DNA of 56,482 nucleotides, from assembly GCF_000333395.1 (NCBI RefSeq), contig NZ_BADA01000060.1, positions 1 through 56,482 on the forward strand, given 5' to 3'. Positions 33,946 through 42,203 of this stretch are shown here, one piece after another. The notes below the pieces were generated by a model. It was not told the DNA's origin and did no database searches. It saw only the letters and a list, made by a program, of their open reading frames with translations. This stretch comes from Microbacterium sp. B19 (lineage in GTDB: Bacteria > Actinomycetota > Actinomycetes > Actinomycetales > Microbacteriaceae). Within the stretch, counting starts at the first letter, position 1; each line of letters opens with the position of its first letter. The translations under genes were made by a program, and so were the position numbers.

Positions 33946-33967
33946 ACTTCCATGCCAGCATTGGCGG

Positions 33968-34510
33968 ATGCTCTCACCGCAAGCGCTCAGCGAGACAGAT
34001 CGACGGTTGGTTGCAAGCTGTGCGGCGGATTGCGCCGAGCGGGTGCTTACCCTCTTTGAGAATGAAGCTCCGGACGATGACCGTCCCCGTGATGCAATCG
34101 CTCGCGCGCGTGCGTATGGGGCTGGTGAGCTGAGTACCGCGGACGAGATTCGGCGTCGCTTCGTCGCCGGCCGCGCGGCGAAGTCGGTGACGACGCCGGC
34201 CGCGATCGCCGCAGCTCGCTCCGCCGCCCAAGCATCCGGTGTCGCGCATATGGGTGCACACGCCTTCGGTGCCGCCGCTTATGCCGTGAAGGCTGTGGCG
34301 GCGGACCGGCCAGCGGAGCGCGAGTCTGAGGTGGCCTGGCAGGTGGAGCACATGACAGAGGAAGTCCGTCGAGCCCTCTCCCTCCTGCCGCCTGTAGGCG
34401 AGGATGCTGCGGGACCACTCGTCGCTGGTGGACTACTCGCCCGCGGCGTCCTGGGTGAAGCAAATCCGAGAGCTGCAGGACCAGATCCGAGGAACGCGCT
34501 AAGACCCTGA
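33968..34510 (+). CDS. Imm5-like putative immunity protein
   Basis: 180 residues from ATG 33968; upstream extension would run through palindrome B. Alpha-helical protein opening RRLVASCAADCAERVLTLFE and PDDDRPRDAIARARAYGAGE, with AAARSAAQASGVAHMGAHAFGAA. This is the recognisable Imm5-like family (also annotated putative immunity protein) found in actinobacteria. It ends close to palindrome C and is the sole gene between B and C. No toxin gene is beside it, so it would be an orphan immunity gene if the family name reflects its function. Confidence 0.75.
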   Translation: MLSPQALSETDRRLVASCAADCAERVLTLFENEAPDDDRPRDAIARARAYGAGELSTADEIRRRFVAGRAAKSVTTPAAIAAARSAAQASGVAHMGAHAFGAAAYAVKAVAADRPAERESEVAWQVEHMTEEVRRALSLLPPVGEDAAGPLVAGGLLARGVLGEANPRAAGPDPRNALRP

Positions 34511-34512
34511 CC

Positions 34513-34538
34513 GGCGCGAAACCGATCGGTTTCGCACC
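34513..34538. repeat. Island palindrome C
   Basis: GGCGCGAAACCG-AT-CGGTTTCGCACC, one mismatch from perfect. Located 2 bp after the Imm5-like gene and upstream of the transposase remnant. Confidence 0.88.
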
Positions 34539-34689
34539 ACCCCATTCGATCGAAGTCGGCGCGCGAGCCCGGCGCGCGCTCTGCAGACCAACGTCTTTCG
34601 ACACCGAGGACACCAGGATGCACCCGGGCCGGAGGCTGTGAACTCCTCCGGCCCGCCCGAAATGGGGTCTGCTCAGTACGTGTTGTGTT

Positions 34690-35048
34690 GCGGCCGCGTT
34701 CCCCGCGACGGGAAGGGCCGCCCCCGCACCCGCCCCGACCGGGTGCTCGCCGACAAGGGGTACCCCTCAAGGGCGAACCGCGCCTGGCTCCGCGACCGGA
34801 GGATCGCGGCGACCATCCCCGAGCGGGACGACCAGATCGCGCACCGCCGCAAGAAGCCGGGCCGGCCGATCGCTTTCGGCGACAAGCAGAAGGAACGCTA
34901 CAAGGGACGCAACGTCGTAGAACGCTGCTTCAACCGTCTCAAGCAGTGGCGCGGCATCGCGATGCGCTCGGACAAACTCGCCCGCAACTACCGAGCCGCC
35001 GTCAGCCTCGCCGCGGCGCTGATCTGGATCAAGACCGATCTCCGCTGA
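34690..35048 (+). pseudogene. IS5-family transposase, C-terminal remnant
   Basis: About 120 residues. RPRTRPDRVLADKGYPSRAN, IPERDDQIAHRRKKPGRP and YKGRNVVERCFNRLKQWRGI are the conserved C-terminal DDE region of IS5/IS1182-like actinobacterial transposases, with the final catalytic Glu in NVVERCFN. The N-terminal half with the first catalytic residues is absent and no start fits, so it is a truncated, inactive copy. Terminal inverted repeats of an intact element were not found. Confidence 0.85.
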
Positions 35049-35358
35049 GCGCTTCGCGCTCCTGCAGCGTGCGCTCAAGCTGTCCCACCGTCGGCGCACC
35101 CGCAAAGCCGCGCTCGGTCAGATAGACCCTGCACGCCAAGTCGGCAGTGTTCCCCTGGGACGGGAACAAGTCCTGACCGTCCAGAAGAATCGTGGGCGAG
35201 CCCGCGAAACCAGAGCTCACCGCCTCAGCCTCGGTGCGGATCAACACGAACTCCACCGGAACATCGCCCCGTCCGATCGAGTCGAGCACCAGCCGTACTC
35301 GATCGCCCGCCTCCTGCCAATTCGGGCAATCCTCGATATGCAGCACCTGGATCTTCAC
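35029..35358 (-). CDS. Thioredoxin-like protein, mercury-resistance-associated type
   Basis: 109 residues from GTG 35358. Opens KIQVLHIEDCPNWQEAGDRV, the DCPNW signature of small thioredoxin-like proteins often found near mer genes, and continues FAGSPTILLDGQDLF (cis-Pro region). Only a single cysteine is in the N-terminal motif, so it is not a classical CxxC oxidoreductase. Its 3' end overlaps the transposase remnant by 20 bp. No merA/merB is present in the window, so it may be a leftover of a resistance operon. Confidence 0.7.
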   Translation of the reverse strand: MKIQVLHIEDCPNWQEAGDRVRLVLDSIGRGDVPVEFVLIRTEAEAVSSGFAGSPTILLDGQDLFPSQGNTADLACRVYLTERGFAGAPTVGQLERTLQEREALSGDRS

Positions 35359-35409
35359 ACGCCCATTCTCCCGCGCAACTCGCGGCGGCTGGCCACCCCG
35401 CACCTTCTT

Positions 35410-35493
35410 TATCCGCTTGCTCTTGTCGAAGATGAACCACACCCCCGGCTCAGGGGAGCGCTGTAGCTGCGACATGGGCGACCACACTTGCAC
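35410..35493 (-). pseudogene. Truncated copy of the gene at 47749
   Basis: 28 residues beginning VQVWSPMSQLQRSPEPGVW and continuing FIFDKSKRI match the N-terminus of the protein at 47749 (VQAWSPMSQLQRSPEQGVW, YLFDTSKRI). After this the similarity ends and the sequence runs into the thioredoxin-like gene. It follows the small gene at 35523 exactly as in the intact pair at 47464-48018, but on the opposite strand. Confidence 0.75.
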
Positions 35494-35522
35494 CAAGCGC
35501 TGCCCCTACGCCTCCGTGACGG

Positions 35523-35783
35523 TCACGAACCGTTGATCCCGCCACCGGGCACGCCCGCCGAGATGATGACGCGGTGCAGCCGCTCCGTGGCCGTTCTGAG
35601 CGACGTCGCCCAGCCGAGCAGTTCACCGCCGACTACCTCGACCCGGTAGCGCGGCCCGTCGTCGGTGCGGCGCAGCTCGATCGTGCCAGCCACCTTGTCG
35701 CGGGCGTCGAGCATCACCCAGTGAGCGGGTGATGTCTCGCGCGCGAGGAGCTGGGGATGCCAGCGGGGGCTGTCGTCACGCAT
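35523..35783 (-). CDS. Small protein, copy 1 of a duplicated SOS-box-linked gene
   Basis: 86 residues from ATG 35783. RDDSPRWHPQLLARETSPAH, GTIELRRTDDGPRYRVEVVG and ERLHRVIISAGVPGGGI align almost without gaps to the protein at 47464. It is a compact alpha/beta protein of unknown function. A LexA-like box (35794-35809) ends 11 bp upstream of the start. The second gene of the pair is truncated here (35410). Confidence 0.7.
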   Translation of the reverse strand: MRDDSPRWHPQLLARETSPAHWVMLDARDKVAGTIELRRTDDGPRYRVEVVGGELLGWATSLRTATERLHRVIISAGVPGGGINGS

Positions 35784-35793
35784 GGCGCCAGTA

Positions 35794-35809
35794 TCGAATA
35801 TGTGTTCGA
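35794..35809. promoter_or_regulatory. LexA/SOS-box-like element TCGAAT-ATGT-GTTCGA
   Basis: One mismatch from the actinobacterial LexA consensus TCGAAC-N4-GTTCGA. It lies 11 bp from the start of the small gene at 35523, overlapping where its promoter must be. A related box precedes the second copy of the gene (47437-47452). Confidence 0.6.
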
Positions 35810-35942
35810 TTGGTTGCAAGTCGTCGCACGGCGCGGACAGGCCGGCGCGAGTCGCGTGGGGGACGCGGGGGTAGCGCCGACCGGGCTTTCCCGACCCTAC
35901 GCGGACGCGGTGATGAGTTTTGCGCCAAGTAAAGCCGGGGTG

Positions 35943-35985
35943 TTGACATCCGCGACTCCACTGGGAATATACCCCCCAGGGGTAT
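35943..35985 (+). promoter_or_regulatory. Copper promoter with CsoR-type operator
   Basis: A near-consensus promoter TTGACA (35943-35948), 17-bp spacer, AATATA (35966-35971). The -10 box is overlapped by the inverted repeat ATACCCC-ccA-GGGGTAT (35969-35985), the form of CsoR operators. Copper binding to CsoR would release it and switch on copB. No csoR gene is in the window, so regulation would be by a distant or chromosomal CsoR. Confidence 0.78.
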
Positions 35986-36065
35986 TGTCTTACTTAGGAA
36001 TCGAACGGTTCTCGTGCGCTGAACACGTGCGCCTGCGGGGAGTTAGCAATGCCGGGAGGCCTCTG

Positions 36066-38180
36066 ATGAGCAATCACGACCACGACCACGGTGGCCTCGG
36101 GCATGCGTCGGCGGGTGAGCGATCGTCCACGGGGGCGCACGATGTTTCCGACGTCGCGCCCGCAGGAGCAATGTCCACTCATGGACACGCGGACCACGGC
36201 GGTCATGCGGGCCACGGCGATCACGTCGGCAAGTTCCGCCGACTGTTCTGGATCATGCTGATCCTTGCCGTACCCGTCGTTGGTTTCTCGATGATGTTCT
36301 CGATGCTGGTGGGGTACTCACTCCCTGACGCGGCGTGGGTGGGCTGGGTTTCCCCGGTCTTGGGAACCGTGATGTACGCGTGGGGTGGGGCACCATTCCT
36401 TACCGGGGCTGTGAGCGAGATCCGTGCCCGCAGGCCCGGGATGATGCTACTGATCGCCCTCGCCATCACCGTGGCATTTCTCGCGTCATGGCACGCGAGC
36501 CTGGGCCTGGTCGATCACCAGCTCGACTTCTGGTGGGAGCTGGCGCTGCTGATCGTGATCATGCTGCTCGGGCACTGGATCGAGATGCGCTCCCTCGCCC
36601 AGACCACCTCCGCACTGGATTCGCTGGCGGCGCTGTTACCGGATGAGGCCGAGAAGATTGACGGGGACACCACGGTTACCGTCGCCCCCTCCGACCTCCG
36701 GGTAGGGGACACCGTCATCGTCCGCCCTGGTGGTCGTGTGCCCGCAGATGGTCGAATCGTGCAGGGCTCAGCCAGCATGGACGAGTCAATGATTACCGGG
36801 GAATCTCGCCCTGTCCGTCGAGGCGACGGTGACCAGGTGGTCGCCGGGACGGTAGCCACCGACTCCGGCGTCCGCGTCCAGGTCACCGCCGTGGGCGAGG
36901 ACACCGCTCTCGCCGGCATCCAAAAGCTCGTCACCGACGCACAGAATTCTTCGTCCCGCGCGCAGCGTCTCGCTGACCGAGCGGCCGCATGGTTGTTCTG
37001 GTTCGCGTTGGGCGCCGCGGTGGTCACGGCCGTGGTGTGGGCCTTGGTGGGCTCACCCGATGACGCGGTGATCCGCACAATCACCGTTCTCGTGATCGCC
37101 TGCCCCCACGCCCTGGGGTTGGCAATCCCGCTGGTGGTGTCGATCGCGACCGAGCGCGCTGCCCGCGCAGGTGTCCTGGTGAAAGACCGTCTCGCGCTGG
37201 AAAGCATGCGAACGGTCAACACGGTGCTGTTCGATAAGACCGGCACCCTTACCATGGGCGCGCCCGCCGTCACCGCTATCGAGCCGGCCGGCTCGATCCA
37301 GGCGGACGAGCTGCTGGCTTTGGCTGCCGCGGCGGAGACGGATTCGGAGCACCCGCTGGCCCGCGCGATCGTCACCGCCGCGAAGGCCAAGAACCTCACC
37401 GTCCCGGCCGCGAATGATTTTGAATCCTCTCCCGCGGTGGGTGTGCGCGCCGAGGTGGACGGGCGAGTCGTGCAGGTGGGCGGCCCCTCTTTGCTCGAGC
37501 GGGAGAATGGTCGCGAGCTCGCCGTCGCAGACGATTGGCGGGGTGAAGGCGCGATCATCCTGCACGTGCTCGTCGACGGGTCTGTCGCTGGCGCCCTCCG
37601 CCTCGCAGACGAAATTCGTCCCGAGTCCCGCGCCACGGTGACCGCTCTGCATGAGCGGGGCGTGCAGGTGGTGATGATCACCGGCGACGCCGAGGCGGTG
37701 GCTGCGTCGGTGGCGGCGGACCTGGGAATCGATCGGTTCTTCGCCGGGGTGCGCCCCGAGGACAAGGCCTCCAAGGTCAAGGAACTGCAGAACGAGGGCC
37801 GCCGGGTGGCGATGGTCGGTGACGGCGTGAACGATGCCCCCGCTCTCGCGCAAGCCGATGTCGGTATCGCCATCGGCGCCGGAACGGATGTAGCGATTGC
37901 CTCCGCGGGTGTGATCCTCGCCAGCGACGACCCCCGGTCGGTGCTCTCGGTTATCGAGCTCTCCAAGGCGAGCTACCGGAAGATGAAGCAGAACCTCTGG
38001 TGGGCTGCCGGGTACAACCTCCTCTCCGTGCCGCTGGCCGCCGGCGTGCTCGCCCCCATCGGTTTCGTGCTGCCGATGTCCGTGGGAGCGCTGCTGATGT
38101 CCTTGTCGACCATCGTGGTTGCCCTGAATGCGCAGCTGCTACGCCGGCTGAATCTCAGCCCCGAGTCCATCGTCAAGTGA
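36066..38180 (+). CDS. copB: Copper-exporting P1B-type ATPase, CopB-like
   Basis: 704 residues from ATG 36066. His-rich N-terminus (NHDHDHGGLGHASAGE, THGHADHGGHAGHGDH) binds metal. The membrane motif CPHALG near residue 345 is that of CopB-type (P1B-3) copper/silver pumps rather than CopA (CPC). Phosphorylation site DKTGTLT, actuator TGES, nucleotide-binding HP in SEHPLARAI and hinge GDGVNDAPAL are all present. Expels copper across the plasma membrane. First gene of the copper set and preceded by a CsoR-type promoter. Confidence 0.95.
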   Translation: MSNHDHDHGGLGHASAGERSSTGAHDVSDVAPAGAMSTHGHADHGGHAGHGDHVGKFRRLFWIMLILAVPVVGFSMMFSMLVGYSLPDAAWVGWVSPVLGTVMYAWGGAPFLTGAVSEIRARRPGMMLLIALAITVAFLASWHASLGLVDHQLDFWWELALLIVIMLLGHWIEMRSLAQTTSALDSLAALLPDEAEKIDGDTTVTVAPSDLRVGDTVIVRPGGRVPADGRIVQGSASMDESMITGESRPVRRGDGDQVVAGTVATDSGVRVQVTAVGEDTALAGIQKLVTDAQNSSSRAQRLADRAAAWLFWFALGAAVVTAVVWALVGSPDDAVIRTITVLVIACPHALGLAIPLVVSIATERAARAGVLVKDRLALESMRTVNTVLFDKTGTLTMGAPAVTAIEPAGSIQADELLALAAAAETDSEHPLARAIVTAAKAKNLTVPAANDFESSPAVGVRAEVDGRVVQVGGPSLLERENGRELAVADDWRGEGAIILHVLVDGSVAGALRLADEIRPESRATVTALHERGVQVVMITGDAEAVAASVAADLGIDRFFAGVRPEDKASKVKELQNEGRRVAMVGDGVNDAPALAQADVGIAIGAGTDVAIASAGVILASDDPRSVLSVIELSKASYRKMKQNLWWAAGYNLLSVPLAAGVLAPIGFVLPMSVGALLMSLSTIVVALNAQLLRRLNLSPESIVK

Positions 38181-38229
38181 TCCCACCCCTGCCGGGGGGT
38201 CGATAACCTGACTTGAACGGGAGGTGAGC

Positions 38230-38688
38230 ATGTCTCTGATCAAGGTCGCGCAGCAGGTCCGTGGACCGCGCACGCTCACCCGCAACCTCCTGCTGCTAGT
38301 CGTCGTGACCGCAGCGATCATCGTCGGCCTTCTGGCGATGCACTCCCTCAACACCCACGGCACCACCACCGGACACGCCAGCGCAGCCACCGCGTCCAGC
38401 GTCGCAACCGATGCCTCTAGTCACCACGACGCGCCCGCCGCGGCGAACCCCGCAGGGGCAGCCGCTGACGCCTCGGGGTGTGCGGATTGCGGCGACGATC
38501 ACGCGATGGCGTGGATGGCCTGTGTTCTAGCGCTCCTGGTCAGCGTGATCTTGCTCGCCCACGTGCGCATCGGGTGGCGCACCGCCGCTCGAGACGGTGT
38601 ACTCCGTGCGGTGCGAGCCCGATGGCCCGCGTCCGCCCATACCGTCCTACCGCCCTCTCTCACTGTTCTCTGCATCAGTCGCACGTGA
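38230..38688 (+). CDS. Small two-span membrane protein (DUF6153-like) of copper locus
   Basis: 152 residues from ATG 38230 with GGGAGG just upstream. Membrane segments LLLLVVVTAAIIVGLLAM and MACVLALLVSVILLAHV flank a His/Cys-containing loop (SSHHDAPAAA, GCADCGDDHAMAW). Resembles DUF6153 proteins that sit beside DUF305 genes in actinobacterial copper loci. The extracytoplasmic Cys/His residues suggest metal contact. Function otherwise unknown. Confidence 0.7.
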   Translation: MSLIKVAQQVRGPRTLTRNLLLLVVVTAAIIVGLLAMHSLNTHGTTTGHASAATASSVATDASSHHDAPAAANPAGAAADASGCADCGDDHAMAWMACVLALLVSVILLAHVRIGWRTAARDGVLRAVRARWPASAHTVLPPSLTVLCISRT

Positions 38689-38776
38689 TGACGCGTCCGC
38701 CCGCCTCGCACACGGGCAACGCATCTTCGGCTCGGCAATCGTCGCGCCGCATCACCGACTTGGAGAGAACATCACC

Positions 38777-39379
38777 ATGAAGACCCGTACCGCGGCGACC
38801 GCCGCGCTCACCCTCGCTACCGCGCTCATCCTTGCTGGCTGCGCCGTTGGCACCACCTCCGGCGGCAGTATGCCGGGGATGGACCACGGCAGCAGCAGCA
38901 GTGCTACTCCTGCGCAGTCCGCCGACGCCAACGAGGCCGACGTCATGTTCGCCAGCATGATGATCGAGCACCACACACAAGCGATCGAGATGTCCGACAC
39001 CCTCCTGTCGAAAGACGGCATCGATGAGCGTGTGACCGCTCTGGCGGAGCAGATCAAAGCCGCGCAGGAACCCGAGATCGCGCAGATGGAAGGCTGGCTG
39101 GAGGACTGGGGTGCCGGCTCCTCCGACATGGGCAGCATGGATCACGGGAGCGGCATGATGAGCGAAGACGACATGCAATCGCTCGAGCAGGCCACCGGGA
39201 CCGACGCCGCCCGACTGTTTCTCCAGCAGATGATCGAGCACCACCGCGGTGCCATCGACATGGCCCAGGAAGAAGCCACCAACGGCCAGAACAGCGACGC
39301 CGTCGCCCTCGCCAACACCATCATCGAGGCGCAGACCTCCGAAATCTCCACGATGGAGGAGCTCCTGGCAACTCTCTGA
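38777..39379 (+). CDS. DUF305 lipoprotein, copper-locus associated
   Basis: 200 residues from ATG 38777. Lipobox LILAGCAVG near residue 22 follows a short signal peptide. Two DUF305 ferritin-like repeats, each with the MMIEHHTQAIEMS or QMIEHHRGAIDMA motif, and Met-rich stretches (GSMPGMDHGS, MGSMDHGSGMM) suited to binding Cu(I). Probably an extracytoplasmic copper chaperone or buffer working with CopB. Common neighbour in copper resistance clusters. Confidence 0.9.
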   Translation: MKTRTAATAALTLATALILAGCAVGTTSGGSMPGMDHGSSSSATPAQSADANEADVMFASMMIEHHTQAIEMSDTLLSKDGIDERVTALAEQIKAAQEPEIAQMEGWLEDWGAGSSDMGSMDHGSGMMSEDDMQSLEQATGTDAARLFLQQMIEHHRGAIDMAQEEATNGQNSDAVALANTIIEAQTSEISTMEELLATL

Positions 39380-39445
39380 TCACGCCCGGGGTGGGGCGCG
39401 GAAAGCCGCCGCGCTCCACCCCTTGGTCAGACGAAACGCACACCC

Positions 39446-40312
39446 ATGCACCACCACCCGACTTCCACCGCGCCCTCCTACCGCACCCGGGCGCTCTTCC
39501 TCCTCGCACTGATCGGCGCTGCCGTTCTCGCTCTCGCGGGCTGTACCGCCACCCCGCCACTGACGGGGGAGGCCCACCCCGAACTGCCGCTCACGCACGT
39601 GCACGGCATCGTCGAAGACCCCGCCAGCGACGGGTTTCTCCTGGGAACGCACGAGGGGATCTTCACCGTCACCCGCGACGGGGAGCTCGGCGCCCGTCTC
39701 GCGGACACGGACTTCGACGCCATGGGCCTCACGGTCGTTGACGACACCCTCGTCGTTTCCGGACACCCCGGCCGAAGCACACCACCCGAACTCGGTTCAC
39801 CCCACCTCGGCATCATCCGCAGCTCCGACAACGGCCAGACCTGGCAACCCACCGCCTACACCGGCGAGAAAGACTTCCACTCCCTCGCCGCGGGCGCAGA
39901 TGGAACGCTTTATGGTGTGGCCACAGACGCCAATGAAGTGCTCACCAGCATGGATCGAGGCGTCACGTGGCAGCCCACCGGGGCACCCGTCTACGCCATG
40001 TCACTGGCGGTTGACGCCGCAGGACGAGTGATCGCATCTACCCCACAGGGCCTGCTCGTCAGTTCCAACCGGGGCACAACATTCAGCGCTTGGCCAGATG
40101 CACCTCGCCTCGCCGGACTCAGCGCATCCCCCGACCACTCCCGAGTGGTCGGGGTCGGCGCCAAAGGAAAAGTCTGGACAACCACCTCGGGGGCTCAGAA
40201 CTGGATCGAAGTAGGAGCCATTCACGGTATCGCCCAAGCCGTCACCATCACGAACAGCGGCGACATCCTCGTCGTTGACGACAGCGGCCTCACCCTCATC
40301 CCCAGCGAGTAG
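39446..40312 (+). CDS. BNR/F510_1955-type beta-propeller lipoprotein
   Basis: 288 residues. Signal peptide with lipobox LALAGCTA near residue 33. The remainder has repeated propeller-like blades, including IIRSSDNGQTWQPTAYTGE, VLTSMDRGVTWQPTGAP and LLVSSNRGTTFSAWPD (Asp-box SxDxGxTW motifs). This corresponds to the F510_1955 family, frequently encoded next to DUF305 genes. Despite the glycosylhydrolase name, no catalytic residues can be assigned. Located outside the membrane, function in the copper set unknown. Confidence 0.82.
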   Translation: MHHHPTSTAPSYRTRALFLLALIGAAVLALAGCTATPPLTGEAHPELPLTHVHGIVEDPASDGFLLGTHEGIFTVTRDGELGARLADTDFDAMGLTVVDDTLVVSGHPGRSTPPELGSPHLGIIRSSDNGQTWQPTAYTGEKDFHSLAAGADGTLYGVATDANEVLTSMDRGVTWQPTGAPVYAMSLAVDAAGRVIASTPQGLLVSSNRGTTFSAWPDAPRLAGLSASPDHSRVVGVGAKGKVWTTTSGAQNWIEVGAIHGIAQAVTITNSGDILVVDDSGLTLIPSE

Positions 40313-40432
40313 CCAACGGTTAGCGGGGGGCGGGCGTGCCTGCGGACGCCGCTGTCAACCCGCGCCTTCTGGCCGTGTTCGCGTACGCGACCTGCTGCTC
40401 TCACGCTGAACCCGACAACAGAAAGCCTTTCT

Positions 40433-41419
40433 ATGACGTTCTCAATTGATACCCGCTCTACGGCGGTCCTCACCCGAAAACAAGCCCGCCATGCACGGCT
40501 TCATCCCGCCAGCGAAAGCGCACACCCCGCGCTCGTTCTTCCGCCCAAACCCCCGCAACGACTGCGCTCGCGCACCAGACCTGTCGCCGCGCCGGTCCCA
40601 GCCGATGAATTCGCGGCAGCTCTTTCGATGTTTCCCCTGCTTCTAGTCAGCCCCAACGCTTCGCCCGCACTCGCAGAACCGAGACGAACCCCGCCAGCTC
40701 GGCGGGATACCCCGAGACGCATGCGCACAGCTGCATGGTCCGCCGGGGTTGTTGGGATCGTTGGTCTCTTGTCGGTGGCGATGACCACACCCGCTGAGGC
40801 GCTGCCACATACCCACGAAGACTCAGTCACAGCCCCGGCAAACGGTTCGACTTTGCCGCCGAACAATGTCCAGGCCTACGCTGCCCCCGCCGGCACACTC
40901 GTCACCGACCTGGCCCGAGACTCGACGTATGGGGTCGGAACCCTCGTCGACCTCGCAAGTGCGACCAGCATTTCCAACTTTTCCGACACCGTTTTCACCA
41001 ATGACACCGGCTGCGCCGTGCAATGGCCCTACCCCGCCGGGGTTCCCATCACCTACGGCTTTGGTATGCGGGATGGACGCATGCATGAAGGAACTGATTT
41101 CGTCCCCGGTAGGAGTGCGCAAATTCAAGCCGTCGCAGACGGTGTGGTCCGCGTTGCCACTGACAACGGCGGCGCGTTCGGCGTCACCATCGTCATCGAC
41201 CACTTCATCGACGGAGCTCTCGTCTCCACCCGCTACGCGCACATGGAATACAACTCACGTCAGGTCGAGGTGGGCGACACCGTGCAGGTTGGCCAGTACA
41301 TAGGCCGTACCGGAAACACGGGACGGTCCTTCGGCGACCATCTGCATTTTGAGATTCTGCAGAATGGGTCCCAGGCTGTCGACCCATTGCCCTGGCTACG
41401 CATGCACGCCACTTGCTGA
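40433..41419 (+). CDS. M23-family (LytM-type) metallopeptidase
   Basis: 328 residues. A long cytoplasmic N-terminus precedes a membrane/signal segment (TAAWSAGVVGIVGLLSVAMT, residues about 100-120) and AEALPHTHED. LytM domain at the C-terminus: zinc ligands in GRMHEGTDFVPG and GDHLHFEILQNG, with TRYAHMEYNS and VGQYIGRTGNTGRS between. Such enzymes cut peptidoglycan cross-links. The last cargo gene before palindrome D. Weak ribosome site at ATG 40433; ATG 40448 is in another frame. Confidence 0.88.
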   Translation: MTFSIDTRSTAVLTRKQARHARLHPASESAHPALVLPPKPPQRLRSRTRPVAAPVPADEFAAALSMFPLLLVSPNASPALAEPRRTPPARRDTPRRMRTAAWSAGVVGIVGLLSVAMTTPAEALPHTHEDSVTAPANGSTLPPNNVQAYAAPAGTLVTDLARDSTYGVGTLVDLASATSISNFSDTVFTNDTGCAVQWPYPAGVPITYGFGMRDGRMHEGTDFVPGRSAQIQAVADGVVRVATDNGGAFGVTIVIDHFIDGALVSTRYAHMEYNSRQVEVGDTVQVGQYIGRTGNTGRSFGDHLHFEILQNGSQAVDPLPWLRMHATC

Positions 41420-41523
41420 CCGTCGTACAGGAGGCGCGCGTTTGCGCGTGCCTCTCCAAGCCGGACGGACGGAGAACGAGCCAATGACGTGTATCGACGG
41501 ACACGCTGTAGTCACTCGAGGTG

Positions 41524-41549
41524 GTGCAAAATCGATCGGTTCTGCACCA
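41524..41549. repeat. Island palindrome D
   Basis: GGTGCAAAATCG-AT-CGGTTCTGCACC. Same 12-2-12 layout and outer bases as the perfect copy, with four substitutions. Lies 7 bp from the stop of the DsbA gene and bounds the DsbA-CDF-ArsR unit on the left. Confidence 0.82.
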
Positions 41550-41556
41550 CATTCGC

Positions 41557-42201
41557 TTAGAGGCTGAGGGCGGATTGAATAGCCGTTTCGAGGTCGTTCC
41601 ATCGTTCGATGACGAGTGGTTGCCCGTTCACGAAGAACGTGGGGGTACTGCCGACTCCAAGTGCGCGTCCTTCATTGAAGTCCGCGCGCACGCGCCGTTC
41701 GGTGTCGGGGTCGGCCACGCTGGCGTCGTAGGCGGTCATGTCGAGCTCAAGCTCGACGGCATAGCTGCGGAACACGTCTGCTTTGGAGTCCTGTGCCTCG
41801 CCCCACTCAGCCTGTGTCTCGAAGAGCCGTTGATACATCTCCTCGAACCGGCCCTGTTGCGCAGCGGCTTCGGCGGCAACCGCGGAGTGGGTGGAGTTGA
41901 GGTGACCCGGCAAGGGAAAATAGCGCACGACATAGGTGATCTGACCGGCGTACTTCCGTCGCAGTTCCTCCACGACCGGGTAGTAGGCGCCGCACGCTTC
42001 GCACTCGAAGTCCAGGAACTCCACAACGGTCACCGCGTCGGCCCCGGCGTTATCGAGTACGTGCGAGTCGGCGCGCACAACTGCGGCGGCCGCAGGATCA
42101 GGCGCTTGTGCCCGGTTGACGAGGAACGCGACCAGCCCGACGACAACGACGACGACGAGGGTGGCGGCCGTGACGAGCAGGGGTTTGGTCTTAGCTTTCA
42201 C
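41557..42201 (-). CDS. Membrane-anchored DsbA-family thiol oxidoreductase
   Basis: 214 residues. N-terminal anchor LLVTAATLVVVVVVGLVAFL, then thioredoxin fold with active site DFECEACGAYYP (CxxC), near residue 70, and cis-Pro region GSTPTFFVNGQPL. Acts outside the membrane in disulfide formation or protein folding. Third gene of an ArsR-CDF-DsbA unit with a 2-bp gap, suggesting a function in metal stress. Confidence 0.9.
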   Translation of the reverse strand: MKAKTKPLLVTAATLVVVVVVGLVAFLVNRAQAPDPAAAAVVRADSHVLDNAGADAVTVVEFLDFECEACGAYYPVVEELRRKYAGQITYVVRYFPLPGHLNSTHSAVAAEAAAQQGRFEEMYQRLFETQAEWGEAQDSKADVFRSYAVELELDMTAYDASVADPDTERRVRADFNEGRALGVGSTPTFFVNGQPLVIERWNDLETAIQSALSL

Positions 42202-42203
42202 TG

